Positions 46,519 through 57,728 of a DNA stretch of 64,000 nt are shown piece by piece (position 1 is the first letter of the stretch; every line of letters starts with the position of its first letter). The notes beneath the pieces are model-generated. The model saw only the letters and a list, made by a program, of their open reading frames with translations, made no database searches and was not told the origin of the DNA. Both the position numbers and the translations under genes were made by a program. The DNA comes from Diphasiastrum complanatum (lineage: Eukaryota; Streptophyta; Lycopodiopsida; Lycopodiales; Lycopodiaceae): NCBI GenBank assembly GCA_029204225.1, contig CM055102.1, forward strand, positions 4,367,947 to 4,431,946. The letters are read 5' to 3'.

Positions 46519-46785
46519 TCACTTACGGATAGCAATCAACTGTCGTTGCACATGCGTTTTGTGATTTTCCCACGTTATCCCATAGGTCATCCATCCATCG
46601 TCCACTAATACTGCATATGACCTAACTAACTCTACTTGGTCAATTTTTTGCTCAATCCTAATCCAACCATACCCATGTACAGATTTTCTTGGTTCTTTGT
46701 ACCAGGTGCCGTCTCTACGAGATACTAGGGTTGGTGGGTCGTAGGGTAATGACTTTCGACTTAGGGCTCTGGTCTTCACTTTCAC
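46519..46785 (-). CDS. Short leader open frame upstream of gag
   Basis: An 88-residue frame, MKVKTRALSRKSLPYDPPTL and onward with GTWYKEPRKSVHGYGWIRIE. It precedes gag on the coding strand, in the position of the extra ORF1 found in some Ogre-like elements, but no domain is recognised and the similarity of position is the only support. Confidence 0.3.
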   Translation of the reverse strand: MKVKTRALSRKSLPYDPPTLVSRRDGTWYKEPRKSVHGYGWIRIEQKIDQVELVRSYAVLVDDGWMTYGITWENHKTHVQRQLIAIRK

Positions 46786-47245
46786 CCTAGGCTTTATATA
46801 GAACCCTATTCTCTGACCTGTCCCGTCACTCTATGAAAGATTTCTAGTAGTACTTGGCATCACAGCCTAAACTCCCTGTTGGTGAAAATTGTATGCAGTC
46901 TCCAGTCCAAACTGTATTCCAAACTGTTGGAAATAGAATGGCCTTGGCGAAGTCGGATCACATGCAGCTAGGGTTGGATTGTGAACTCATAACATATGTT
47001 CTATGTGTGGGATCAGCACACATCACTGTGTGATGCTAAGCACTTCGTCTTGTGATCAACGTGTGGTAATAGCCGCTCGTACGGTCATGCTAGCTTGCGG
47101 CTGGCGGTTTAGATAGTGGAATTGTTTTCAACACACGTAATCTAGGACCTACAAAACTTGTAGACTATTGGTAGTATGACAACTAGTTCTTTGTAGACCA
47201 GTGATATGGATAACTACTCTTTCAAACAACATCTCCTGAAAATAT

Positions 47246-47403
47246 TTTGACTCCTGGCAGATGCACCAATGTTAAGCGTCTGGCGGGTCAAATAACATAA
47301 GAAACCCGCAAATGGCTAATCCATACACTTCACAACCCTATATATAGATAACCGCCCCTCAAACAATAGTCCATTATCAAATTCCTCCTGGTAGATGCAC
47401 CAA
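47246..47403 (-). other. Gypsy primer-binding site, apparently duplicated
   Basis: On the minus strand, right after the 5' LTR end, is TTGGTGCATCTACCAGGAGG (about 47384-47403). A second near-copy, TTGGTGCATCTGCCAGGAGT, lies at about 47252-47272, itself preceded by CTTAACA. The plus-strand reading TTGACTCCTGGCAGATGCAC, CA looks like the 3' end of a tRNA with CCA. I cannot name the tRNA. Confidence 0.65.
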
Positions 47404-50400
47404 TGTTAGGGCCACTTTCTGCAGAGGGTTGGTCCAGCCAAAATGTCCTAAAAGGGACATGGGACCCCACCTCTAATGGCAGTTCGGCCTTATGTGAGCA
47501 ATAGAGGGTTTGCCACTTCCAACCCTGATGGCCTTCTCTATTGCCTTGTGCTCCCCAACCGATGAGAGTTTTCCAGGCTCTCAGAGATATGATTGCAAAG
47601 AGGGGGTGCTAGTACTTTTGGCTGCAATGATTCACTAGCTTTCTAGGGTCACGGTTCCATAAAACTTCTGATCACTAATTCGTGTTAGGATCTTGCTAAT
47701 ATCTCTTTCCCCATTGAATTCGGTTTACAGTGAGTAAAAATCTTACATGGGCTAGAGACCAATTTACTGTCTATGATGTGCTCGTGGGGTGCAAGTTATA
47801 CGCACCGCTTTGTTTGCTAAGCGGCGGTATTTTCGCCGATCGTCGAGTCTAGGTATTTTGCTAGACAGTACTGACGGCAGGTGTGACTAGTGCGCCGCTT
47901 TAACCAAGGTGGTGTTTTTCAACCACGGATGGTGGACGGCCCGCTCTGGTGTTTCACAGAGGTCGGGTCCAATTAATACACTTTATAATGGAAAAAACGT
48001 AAGAAACACTTCAAAAATTTGACGATTCCATATAGCCATTAAATAAATCTAACTCAACAAGATGTTAACTACCCAACCTACGGTGCTCTCTGTACAACAC
48101 ATTCTAAATCAGTATGAAACAAAGTTATTTACTTAACACTTTTCCTAAACAAGTTGGAAATAGGCAATCATCGTTCTAATTAGCCATGCCGCATCGGTTT
48201 ATACAATATTACGATTCCAGACTGAATTTGAATTTGTGCTAAAAACGATTCACTATAATGCACAATTGACCCATATTCTATGACAATCCATTCACTAGTT
48301 ACGTACTTGCAATTACTGAACTCAAGCAAATCACATTCTCATTGCAAGCAAGTGATTCTAAGTTCATACTACCGGTAAATCCACAAATACGCATCGACTT
48401 GATACTTCAATGTCTACTTGTTCAAGAAAAGGACCACAATCATTTAGGTCCCAATAGGGACATGGCAAATGCGGAATTATTGAAATGATTATGACCTCAT
48501 ACAGTTACACAATGAATTCTCAGTATCCTATCATTCATTCAATGAGCGAAAGCAAGTACGGATGTCAAACACCCACATTCCAATTGAAAGCAAGTAAACA
48601 CGAGAATAAAAATCGATGTGGAGTAAACCCATACCTCAGTGAGAGAGAGAAACCGGAAATCGTAGAGGCACTAGTCATGAATGCCGCTTTTGGTTTGAGG
48701 TAGCCTTGCCTTCGTCCTTCAAAGAGCTGCTTGAGAACTTGCCATTCAAGCCAACATGCGGATTAGATCAGAGAACAGGTAATCAACCAAACTTTGTCTC
48801 AGATTGGCGTAAGAATCGGCAACTCAGTGAACAGAGGCAGCTTGCAAACAGGTCTGAGAGGACTCCAGCGAGGGCTGGTTGAAATCAGAATTGCGGGTCT
48901 GATTTTTTTGATGCAGCGCCATAGACATGTCTCAGTAGACAACAGGCAGAGGTGGGCAGCACTGACAGTCAGACAACGAACTTGTACAAGCAGCGCACAA
49001 AGGTAAGGTGGTAGGCAGCGGGTAGTACTTGCACATAAAGGAAGGATCAGCGAGCAGAGGCCAGCAGGTAGGTCGCAGGGCCAGCAGGTAGATTGCAGGG
49101 CCAGTAGGTAGGTCGCAGGGCCAGCAGGTAGGGCTCGGAGGCCGTAGCAGCCTGTAACAGTCGTAGACAGGTTAAGCAGGCTGCACAAAGTGAGTTGCAA
49201 GTTTTGTAGGAGGCCACAGGTAGTAAAAATCAACAGGCAGGTAGGTATGCAGCAACAGGTCCAGCGAGGGCTGGCAGCTCTGATTTTCTCTTCTCAGAAA
49301 TCTAATTTTTGCTCAGACAATTTTGTGAGGCCGTAGCAAGATGTGGCATGTTGAGATTCGGATTTTTCAATGCCGGACAATGATGGGTATATGTGACAGA
49401 CCGCAAGTAGGTTCGTAGGCCACAGATAAGGCATCACTTCCAATTCTATCACTGTTAACCTTCCAACACTTAGCAGCACATCTCCAACAACAAGCTCTTA
49501 CCCTCTCCAACACAAAATGGACAACAAATCTCAAAAACCTCAATCCGAAACAACTCCATGCTTACACCTCCTAATCATTCCATTCTTCAATTACAAACCT
49601 TCCATAACCGCTAAATAAGAATAATAGGAAGGATTAAGTAACTATCCACTAATCAAACATAAAGCTCCCACTCTCAAGCCATGGACATTGAACACTCATC
49701 CCTCAAGCATTACCCGCCTACTCTCACAATGGACAATATTGGCTAGTGCAGCAATGAAACTTCAAGCCACTCCACATAAAATTCACCTAACACATTCCCC
49801 ACCAAGCACTAGCATTGGCCAACAAGAAGCAACACATACAAGCCAACCAAATCACATTAGACAACAAGAATCCAACATCTACTAACAAGCATGGAGCAAT
49901 ACAAGACAACAACAACATTTCACATTGTCAAACTACTCTCAAACAAACCATTAAGCTCTCCATCAAGTAAACATGCACTCTTCAAATAACTCACATCCAA
50001 ACAAGCAACTCACCAATTAGCAACTCCCAAAAGTACCAACTCCCAAAAGCACTGACTCCCAAAAACACTAACTCTCAACAGACATCCACAAATACAAAGC
50101 GTTGGCTCCTTTTTATAGGAAAACCCAAGTGTCCCCCTTCAAAATGAGGCTTTGCCAATTTTCATGCCCTTCAAGCCCTCTTTGCCATTTGTCCTCAACC
50201 CATTTGATAGTACACCTAGTGGCCTCCATAAGAGAGTGGGGGAGTGGTGCATTCAAGGCACTCTTCCAAAACTAGCCAAGATGCAATTTTTGTCAAAGGC
50301 TAGGGAGGCCATTCAAGTTTCCCCTTTTGTACACCCTAAAAATGTCAATGGCTAGTGGGTGTACCTCCCAAATTCTTTTAGCCTCCAAGGTGTTTTGGCA

Positions 50401-51189
50401 TTTAATATCCAAATTTTGGGTGAGGCCCTTTTTCAACCCCTATTTTTAGTAGGCGGCCTTCGTTTTCCTTTGGGTACCTGTGTTTTTGGCCTTCCTTTGA
50501 TTTTTCAAGGGTCATGTGCCTACTGCTCATTTGTCTAGATTTTTGGCCTGTTGGGTAACCACTTGGCCCGCACATTTCATTAATTGCCCGTAAATTGCCC
50601 AAACTTTGCCGTTAGGGCTTCTGTGTCTCCTTGACACTGAATCCATATTTTTCGGTCCCGTTTTTACCCGAAACTTTTCTTTCTCGATTTTCTCTTCTGT
50701 GGTTGACTTTTTCGGCATTCATGACTAGGGCTCCCACGACAACACAGTTTCCCTGGAAAATACACTGAGTGATCATATATTAGTAAAAATGGACTCATTA
50801 CATGGTGAGATTTTAGCACAGTCATACTGGCTATTTTTTTTACAACTGGCCATTTTTTTGAAAAGCTGTAAAATATTTACCAGCCATTTCTAAGTCCGAA
50901 AAATTTGCTCTAGCCTCATTTAGGGCTGGCTGGGATCCAATTCTAGGTGGACCGACACTTTTGGCTCGGTGTTACAAAACTTGACCACAAAATATTTTTG
51001 ACGATTTTTTCGAAAATCAGTTTCTTACTTTTAAACTGTGTCTAGCCACTTTAGGACGGGCTGGGACCCAGTTCTAAGGCAAATTTGTGCCGATTTTTCT
51101 CTAATAACCGGGTTTTACATGCCGGTTTTTTCAATTATTGCAAACTTAAACCTCAATATCAACCCGACGTGCGAAAATATCGGCTAACA
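47404..51189 (-). repeat. Right (5') LTR of the gypsy
   Basis: Begins TGTTAGGGCCACTTTCTGCA and ends ATATCGGCTAACA. It is about 690 bp longer than the left LTR owing to the stretch at about 47507-48205. It contains an expanded 20-bp tandem repeat CCAGCAGGTAGGTCGCAGGG at about 49061-49135 (four units versus about three on the left). Confidence 0.92.
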
Positions 51190-51194
51190 CTTCG
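51190..51194. other. Target-site duplication CTTCG (right copy)
   Basis: Matches 36797-36801 and lies in the interrupted copia codons. Confidence 0.92.
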
Positions 51195-52310
51195 CAAGAG
51201 GACTGAACTACCAAGATTTGCTTTTTGCATATCCAACTGATTGCAGCTCCACACGCTATGGTACATCCTCCAGTTATGGACTTGCTGTCGTATGTGGTGC
51301 AACTCGAATCCTTTTCTCTCGTTTTCAACTCTGTAGGTTAATCCCATATTCTGGGTACCCTTCATATACTTTAGGATTCGTTTTGCCATTTGCCAATGTG
51401 CCATGCCAGGATTGGAAGAGAATTGGCTTAAGGCATAAACAAAGAAAGCTAGATTGGGTCTGGTACAAATTGTAAGGTACATCAGACTACCGATTAGGTT
51501 TTGGTAGGGTATACCTGCCATCTTCTGTTCTTCCTCTTCTGTTTTTGGACAATCCTGCTTCGTCAGCTTGGCACCAGCAATCATTGGTGTGGCCTTTTCT
51601 TTGCAATCCATTATGTGATACTGCTTGAGCACCTTTCTGGTATATTTAGACTGACTCAGGTGCATTGTGCCCTTTTTTCGATCTCTTCTGATCTCCAGCC
51701 CAAGGCATTTCGTTGCTTCTCCTAGATTTGTGATTTCATAACTTACAGAAATCTGACTCTTCTTGTCTTTGATCAGCATCAAAAAAATTTCTATCATCAG
51801 AGAATTGTCCATGAAAATAGTCAGTATCACAAAATCTTTTCCTACTCTTTTTATGTAGACATTATAGTCCGGTTGTGTAGGATTAAAGTCTAGAGACTTC
51901 AGAAGACTATCGAGCTTTTATACCAAGCTTGTGATGTCTGTTTTTGACCATAGATGCATCTCTACAACCGACAGACATATTGTCGATTGTCAGGGTCTTC
52001 AAATTCTTCAGGCTGCTTCATAAACATTTCCTCCTCTAGATCTCCGTGGAAAGGCTATCTTCACATCAATCTGGTGAATTTCTAGATTGTGCCTTGTGGT
52101 GTATGCAAGGAGTAGTCGTATGCTTGTCATCTTGACCATCGGCGAATATGTGTCAAAATAATCAACACCATATCTCTCTGTGTAGCGCTTCGCGACAAGC
52201 CTTGTCTTGTAACGGCCAACAGTGCCATCTGATTTCATTTTTTTTTGTACACCCACTTGTAGTCGACGATTTTCCTGTTTTCTGACAGTGGTTGTAGTGT
52301 CCATGCCTCG
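51190..52310 (-). pseudogene. pol: Copia reverse transcriptase and RNase H 5' part
   Basis: Minus strand: YKTRLVAKRYTERYGVDYFD, NLEIHQIDVKIAF (RT, about 52220-52060), then IYGxKQTSQAWYK-like text, ILTIFMDNSLMIEI (about 51830-51790) where the catalytic YVDD is FMDN, SVSYEITNLGEATKCLGLEI, then SKYTRKVLKQYHIM, PYQNLIGSLMYLTICTRPNL, and RNase H up to QILVVQSSCE at 51190. The Asp-to-Asn change in the DD pair would abolish polymerase activity. Frameshifts lie near 52040 and 51840. It continues at 36801 on the far side of the gypsy. Confidence 0.85.
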
Positions 52311-52541
52311 TTTCGCCTCATCTACTCGATCTCCTCTGACATTGCCTACTTCTAGTATTCTCCCTCTAGACTCTGGACAGCTTCTTAATATGTTGTTGGC
52401 TCTTCAGTGAAGCTGTAGTACTCGAATTGCGTGTCTTTGCTCCACTGAAGATTTTCTGCGTAACTGCCTTGTTGACCTTCTGGGTTCATTTCATCACTAC
52501 TCAAACGTTTCTTGTTCGTGGAGTTGATCTTCTGCTTCCTG

Positions 52542-53420
52542 CTACTTCGGAGTCAGTGGCTCAACATTTTGATTTGACGTCTGTCCTCGATCTCCCTCTT
52601 GAATTGGCAGCAGTGTGAAGATCTCATGGCCTCTTTCATCTTTTAGTCCAGGGAATGTGGACTCACCGAATTTCACATCTCTGTTCGAAACAACATTTTT
52701 TGTGGTTGGGTTGTAGAGCATGTACACCTGTGTTCTGTTTGAGTACCTGACCATGATCGTTTGCTCTGATTTATCATCGAGCTTGCTCCTTTTTCCTTTT
52801 GGAATGTGCTTGTATGCTGCACATCCAAACACACATATGTATGATAGATCAGGCTTTCTACATGTCCACATGTCATACGATGTCTTATTTTCCAACGTTG
52901 TTGTTGTTGATCTATTGTGCAGGTGTACAGTTGCAGCTATTGCCTTAGCCCAGAATTGATTTGGCAATTGAGCCTGTGCCATCATGCATCTGTTCTCTTT
53001 CGACTAGCGTTCTGTTTTTCTCTCTGCGACACCATTATATTCTGGTGTGTATGCAGGAGCAAACTGATGCTCGATCCCTTGTTCTTGGCAAAATTTTAAA
53101 AATTCTTTGCTCTTGTACTCACCTTTATTGTCAGATCTGATGATCTGTATCTTCTTTGAAGTGTGTCTCTCTGCAAATGCCACGAACTTCTCGAAGGAAT
53201 CAAATACTTCAGATTTCTTCATTAGGTAGTAGATCATAGTCATCCGGTTGCAGTCATCTATGAACGTCAAAAAATACCTTGATTTTGAGAGCGAATCCAT
53301 TTTCATCGGTCCACAGACATCTGATTGGATGAGCTCAAGAACTTCCTTGGCTCTTCTTTCCTCATGTGTGAATGGATTTCGATGCTACTTGCCTTTCTAA
53401 CAGGCTTCGCAGAACTCAGT
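52542..53420 (-). pseudogene. pol: Copia integrase
   Basis: Minus strand: SLSKSRYFLTFIDDCNRMTM (first Asp, FIDD, about 53270), IQIIRSDNKGEYKSKEFLKF (second Asp, about 53140), APAYTPEYNGVAERKTER (catalytic Glu, about 53020), then ANxFWAKAIAATVHLHNRST, WTCRKPDLSYICVFGCAAYK and GKRSKLDDKSEQTIMVRYSN. A frameshift sits at about 52990-53005 between AERKTER and MMAQAQLPNQF. All three DDE residues are visible. Confidence 0.88.
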
Positions 53421-53516
53421 ATCGGGTCTTGATATCTTTAGACCTGTGACCATGTCTTTCTTACACATGTCATACAGGCTCCTCGTGTTCAGATGATACA
53501 TTCTTCTGTGCCAGAG

Positions 53517-54265
53517 CTAATCTTCATTCTCTGATGCATTTAATATGCTATCAGAGTTGCTGATTATCTTGGCTTGGTAGAGATTTCCTTCTTTGCATCC
53601 AACCATTAACAATTTGTTTGTATTTTTCTCGATCATGCGACATTTCTCCTTTCCTTTCATGAAGAGGGCCTTTTCTTGATCACTATTTCCTTCTCCTTCA
53701 TCCCTCATCAATCTCTCATCAGTGACAAGATTGATCGCTTTGTCGAATGTCATATCTGGTAGACTCAGTATGAGCATTCTCAATGGCTGATAGGATGTCG
53801 GTAGAGACTTCATGAAGCACATCAGCTATTGTGGTGCTAGGACCTGGTGCTCTTGTCCTGATGTAGTGAGTTGAGCGAAGATCATTCTGATCTTCTCAAC
53901 ATGCTGATCTAACTGGTTGCCATCCCATCGTATGGATTGCAGTTGATTGTGAAGATGCATCACTGAAGTTCAGTCTCACTTCATACTTCTGTTTTAATTT
54001 TTTCCATATTGCATGGCTGCTTTCGCAGTCTTCAATCTGCATGAGTAGATCTTCGTTGATGGATGAAACGATGATCGCCATTGCACGCGCATCCTTTCTG
54101 ATCCATTCAGCTCTCCTCGGGTCTCCTCTAGAGGTTGCACCTCTGAGAGTTCGGTCACTGACCAGATGCCTTTACCCTTCAGAAGTGTTTTGATTTTGAA
54201 TTTCCAATCTTGTAATTTGCGCCATCAAGACTGATTGCTACTCTTGTCTGGATCGTTGTAGCCAT
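53517..54265 (-). pseudogene. gag: Copia gag
   Basis: The ATG at 54265 (MATTIQTRVA) is followed in shifting frames by WKFKIKTLLKGKGIW, ARAMAIIVSSINEDLLMQIE, SSHAIWKKLKQKYE (about 54130-53990) and MCFMKSLPTSYQPLRMLILS, MTFDKAINLVTDERLMRDEG (about 53820-53690). This is the UBN2-type gag of copia. Just upstream (minus) GTATTAGAGCTG at about 54318-54329 may be a decayed PBS. No zinc knuckle was found before the protease region. Confidence 0.8.
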
Positions 54266-54514
54266 ATTGTGTTGTCTAGAAAATCATTGTTTAGATATCA
54301 GTAGTGATAACCTGTCAGCTCTAATACGATGTCACGAACGATTTTGTTTCGTTGTCATGAACGATTTTGTTTCTTTGAATTTTCTTTTGTGCAGAAGCTC
54401 ACATGAACCTAGACACACGACTACACATCACAGAATAGATTCCATTCTAGCAATCGAGACACCGAAAGACAAGGAGATGCATGAAAATAGAGCAATCAAT
54501 TATTAGTTTAATTT

Positions 54515-54693
54515 TGAGAGCGAGATGGTCAGTGTCTCACTCGTTGGCGGCCTGACGCTCTGCTCTTTCGCTATGTTTTGCTCGTTGGCAGACTTTCATG
54601 CACAACTATTTTGTTTTTAGTCTTTTTCTTTTTTGGTCTACTCTCTATGTCTCACTGTATCTCTCTGTATGTATTTTGATCTAGAATACAACA
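54515..54693 (+). repeat. Putative copia LTR (plus strand)
   Basis: Starts TGAGAGCGAGATGGTCAGTG and ends GAATACAACA just before TGGTATCAAAGC (54694-54705), a one-base variant of the initiator-Met PBS. The TGAGA start resembles the short LTRs at 36426 and 56267. Confidence 0.6.
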
Positions 54694-54899
54694 TGGTATC
54701 AAAGCGTATATTGTTATATCAGAGCTCTACTACTTGATATCTTTCATGATATCAAATCAATATCATTGGATGATTTTTATAACATCATATTTATCAATTT
54801 GTGGTATGAAATTTCAGTATCAGATAATTGATTTTTAATTGTAGCGTCGCACGACATCATTCTTAACGTCATCGATTTATTGACAGACTAAAGTTCCAA

Positions 54900-55165
54900 A
54901 TGGATTCTCAAAGTAAAGTCGGTCTTATCGCAGACAAGCTAAATGGATGGCAATTACTATTTGTGAAAATTGAAGATGAAGACCTTGCTAATCGCCAACA
55001 AGTTGTGGGATGTTGTCATAGGTATCAAAGTGAAGCTTGAAGACGACATAGTCAACTCAAAGTGGAAGTCGAAGGATGATAGAGCTTTTTCGCTTATTAT
55101 TCTCAATATATTAGACACTCAGATTGGCCACATATCTGAAGCTCAAACTTTGAAATGTTGGATTT
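54900..55165 (+). pseudogene. Copia gag N-terminus
   Basis: The ATG at 54900 starts MDSQSKVGLIADKLNGW, then after a frameshift MKMKTLLIANKLWDVVIGIK, LIILNILDTQIGHISEAQTL. It is the same opening as the gag at 56521. It ends at about 55160 and the sequence after it is unrelated. Confidence 0.75.
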
Positions 55166-55169
55166 ATCT

Positions 55170-56260
55170 CCTTTACTCTCCTAAATCCTATGTTAATCTG
55201 CCTCCATTCATGTTGCTACATTTTTACTCATTTTGTCGCACAATCTGCATATTTACATATAAAATAAGACAGACAAATAAAACGCGACTGTCTACATAAA
55301 TACAAGAAAGTTTTCACAGGCGAAAAAGGCCAAAAAAGTGACACTATGTTTTTACACGTGATTTGTAGCAGGCAAAAAAGACGACACTACCCTACAAATG
55401 CAATAGGTGCCCTTATAGAAAAGCGAAGGCACCCTGTAAATCAAATCTTAAGGCATTTATCAGAGTGTTACATTTTTTGCATCTTCACCAGCATTCATTT
55501 CAGCGAAGACTGACGTCGCGGCCTTCTCACGCTCATACCATGCAACTGTGCAAACAGATTTGACAACGACAGTAGCCACCCGCGATCTCCCACAGACAGC
55601 ACATCCACTTTGTACTTTCTTCATCTGCACACCTATAAAAATATGTATATATATATTGAATACCATCTGCATATTCTATAAGTGTGAGAACTTAGATGAG
55701 AAATAAGCAACAAGCATAATAGCATCAGAAGCTTATTAGAGATAGACGAAGTAGATGTTTTTGCGCATCGAATTTTTGTATTGTCAGTATTAGGTTTATT
55801 CCTTTTACAGATTGGATTAGCTTTGTGAAGCATGTGATTTCGTCCGCTATTGTCTTGTGCTCACCTGCATTATTAACCTGTATATTTCGCTATATTTAAT
55901 CTGATTACAACTCTGTTTGTTCTGCGTTCAGATTTGTGTCAATATTGCTATGCTTTTCTACATTCATGTCTGACTCTCTTATTGCTTAATCTGGTAGTCT
56001 GTCCTTAGCAAATTATTGTTAGTCTAGATGTTCACGACTAATATTTAGTCTTGTCTTTCGCGACTAATTCGTGACTGATTATCAGTTGAGCTCTGTCTAG
56101 CCCTTCGCGAATTATTCGCGACTAATAATTTGTCTAGTTGTTCGCGACAAATTATCTTTCTGATGTTTTGTTGCTTAATGTTTGGCTACATAATCAGATC
56201 GAACATGACTTCTATCACTAACATTCTGTTCGTGTCTGATAGGCGTAGTCATGCTTAAGA
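55170..56260. other. Unassigned interval with TTCGCGACTA-like repeats
   Basis: No gene recognised. A cluster of TTCGCGACTAAT / TTCACGACTAAT words lies at about 56028-56150. The minus-strand frame 55460-55672 has a CAVCGRSR...CTVAW pattern but no known family. Confidence 0.45.
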
Positions 56261-56266
56261 AAAAAG

Positions 56267-56376
56267 TGAGATATCTCATTCCGTTTGAGTTTTTTTTTTT
56301 TTTTGAGTTTCGAGTTCGTTTTTTTTCGAACTATTTTTGTTTCTCACACCCCTCTTTCCCAACATGGTATCAGAGC
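56267..56376 (+). repeat. Short copia LTR end and PBS
   Basis: TGAGATATCTCATT to CTCTTTCCCAACA (56267-56364), then PBS TGGTATCAGAGC (56365-56376). The right end is certain. The left end is inferred from the related LTR at 36426-36557; a purine run AAGAAAAAAG just upstream looks like a PPT, which is odd for a 5' LTR. Confidence 0.6.
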
Positions 56377-56520
56377 TATTTTTTGTAGCCTGATAAGCTT
56401 CCACAATAACAAGACTCTACTAGCCGATAGAGTAATTGTCTTCTTGTTTTGTAATTTAGCATTAGATTTTCATACTTAAGTCACTGATAGTTATTCCTAT
56501 CACCTAGACTAATCTTCCAC

Positions 56521-56785
56521 ATGGATTCCCAAGGGAAAGCCAGTCCTATCATGGACAAGTTTGATGGAGCCAATTACCATCTGTAAAAATTTAAGATGAA
56601 AACAGTGCTAATGGCTAAAGAATTGTATAACATTATTACAGGTGTGTAGAAGAGAAACCCGAAGTAGATGATGCAGCAATCACCATATGGAAGCTGAAGA
56701 AAGGCTTTCACGTTGATCATCCTCAACATTTTGGATACTCAGATCGGCCATGTATCCGAGGTCCAGACATTGTAGTGGGTTTCTT
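56521..56785 (+). pseudogene. gag: Copia gag 5' part (interrupted by gypsy)
   Basis: MDSQGKASPIMDKFDGANYH, then LKMKTVLMAKELYN-like and LIILNILDTQIGHVSEVQTL, with stops. It stops at about 56780 where the gypsy's flanking repeat begins. The rest of the same gag, minus about 300 bp, resumes at about 62430. Confidence 0.72.
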
Positions 56786-56787
56786 TC

Positions 56788-57300
56788 CTTGCCTAACGTG
56801 AATCCAAGATCTCGTCAATCTAGCATCAAAGAGACGGAGTTAGTTGTCACGCGTAGGTTCGTTCCCATGAGAGCGGTGGTTTAGTTCAGATTTCAACATG
56901 AATGGAAGATATAACACTACATCCATTAACACTAAGCATTAACACTACATCAATTAACCCTACTTCCATTTACCCTAAATCCACAACAATAGTAGAAACT
57001 TACTCTTCTCTCTCTCCCTTTCTCTCTCACAAAAAGCATAAGAAATAGCAATCCCAATAATGATCAGATCCAACAATCAGCAAAATCCAAAGAAAGCATG
57101 AGAAATGGAGGAAAAGAGAGGAAGAGCAAGGACATTCATCAATCCATTTCTAAAGAGAACCAATCTGCTTTATTAAAATGAGGAAATGAACATCAGAAGC
57201 AACTCGAGTTGGTCCCTTTTTATAGTAGAGAGGACCCTGGCCTCTGAATCCTATTGGTCCAGTATTGCCTCTCTTTTTATTCAAATTTAAAAAAGTGTGG
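56788..57300 (-). repeat. Left flanking repeat of the gypsy
   Basis: Matches 61734-62249 from TTGCCTAACnTGAATCCAAG to AAATTTAAAAAAGTGTGG. Includes (CT)-rich TTACTCTTCTCTCTCTCCCT. Confidence 0.85.
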
Positions 57301-57728
57301 AAGCTAGACCCATTGAGTTCAATTCAATGCTACTGTGAGTATATGAAAAAAATATGTGATGCTCGGCGAAGGTTCCCAAAATGGCATATTACTAAACATT
57401 CGCCCGACTCAGAAATTGAATTTTCTCTAGTCAGAATCCTTCGCCCACCTCAATTTAGATAAATCAAGGGTGGATATATAGTCTGAGAGCTCAGCAAAGG
57501 TTTCTGATACTGTATTGGCCAAATCTGCCCAAAACAGTGGTTTTCAAAGTCATTTTCCATAAAAAAAAAATATTGTGTTTCCTTTTCCTTATGCTGATGA
57601 CTTCCTGACTTTTGCTCATCAGTCTTTCCTTATTTTTTTTTAACTGTCTTTTTCCAAAAAAAAGTCAGCAAATTAAATACTGAAAACAAAAAATTAAAAA
57701 AAAAATAAAATGAAAAAATATATTGAGA

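Larger units (their letters stand above)
36802..51189 (-). mobile_element. Complete-ended Ty3/gypsy retrotransposon, 14.4 kb
   Basis: LTRs of 3,093 bp (36802-39894) and 3,786 bp (47404-51189) start TGTTAGGGCC and end GGCTAACA and are flanked by a 5-bp CTTCG TSD. Interior on the minus strand: leader ORF, gag, zinc knuckle, protease, gypsy RNase H, integrase, then a second RNase H. The RT core is missing. Long LTRs and a second (aRNH-type) RNase H recall the Tat/Ogre branch, but here the extra RNase H follows the integrase. It inserted into a copia RNase H, making it the younger of the two. It is not autonomous. Confidence 0.92.

Noticed and set aside
49061-49140. Evenly spaced 20-bp repeats resembling a CRISPR array
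   Set aside because: Units are directly abutting without spacers, inside an LTR of a plant retrotransposon.
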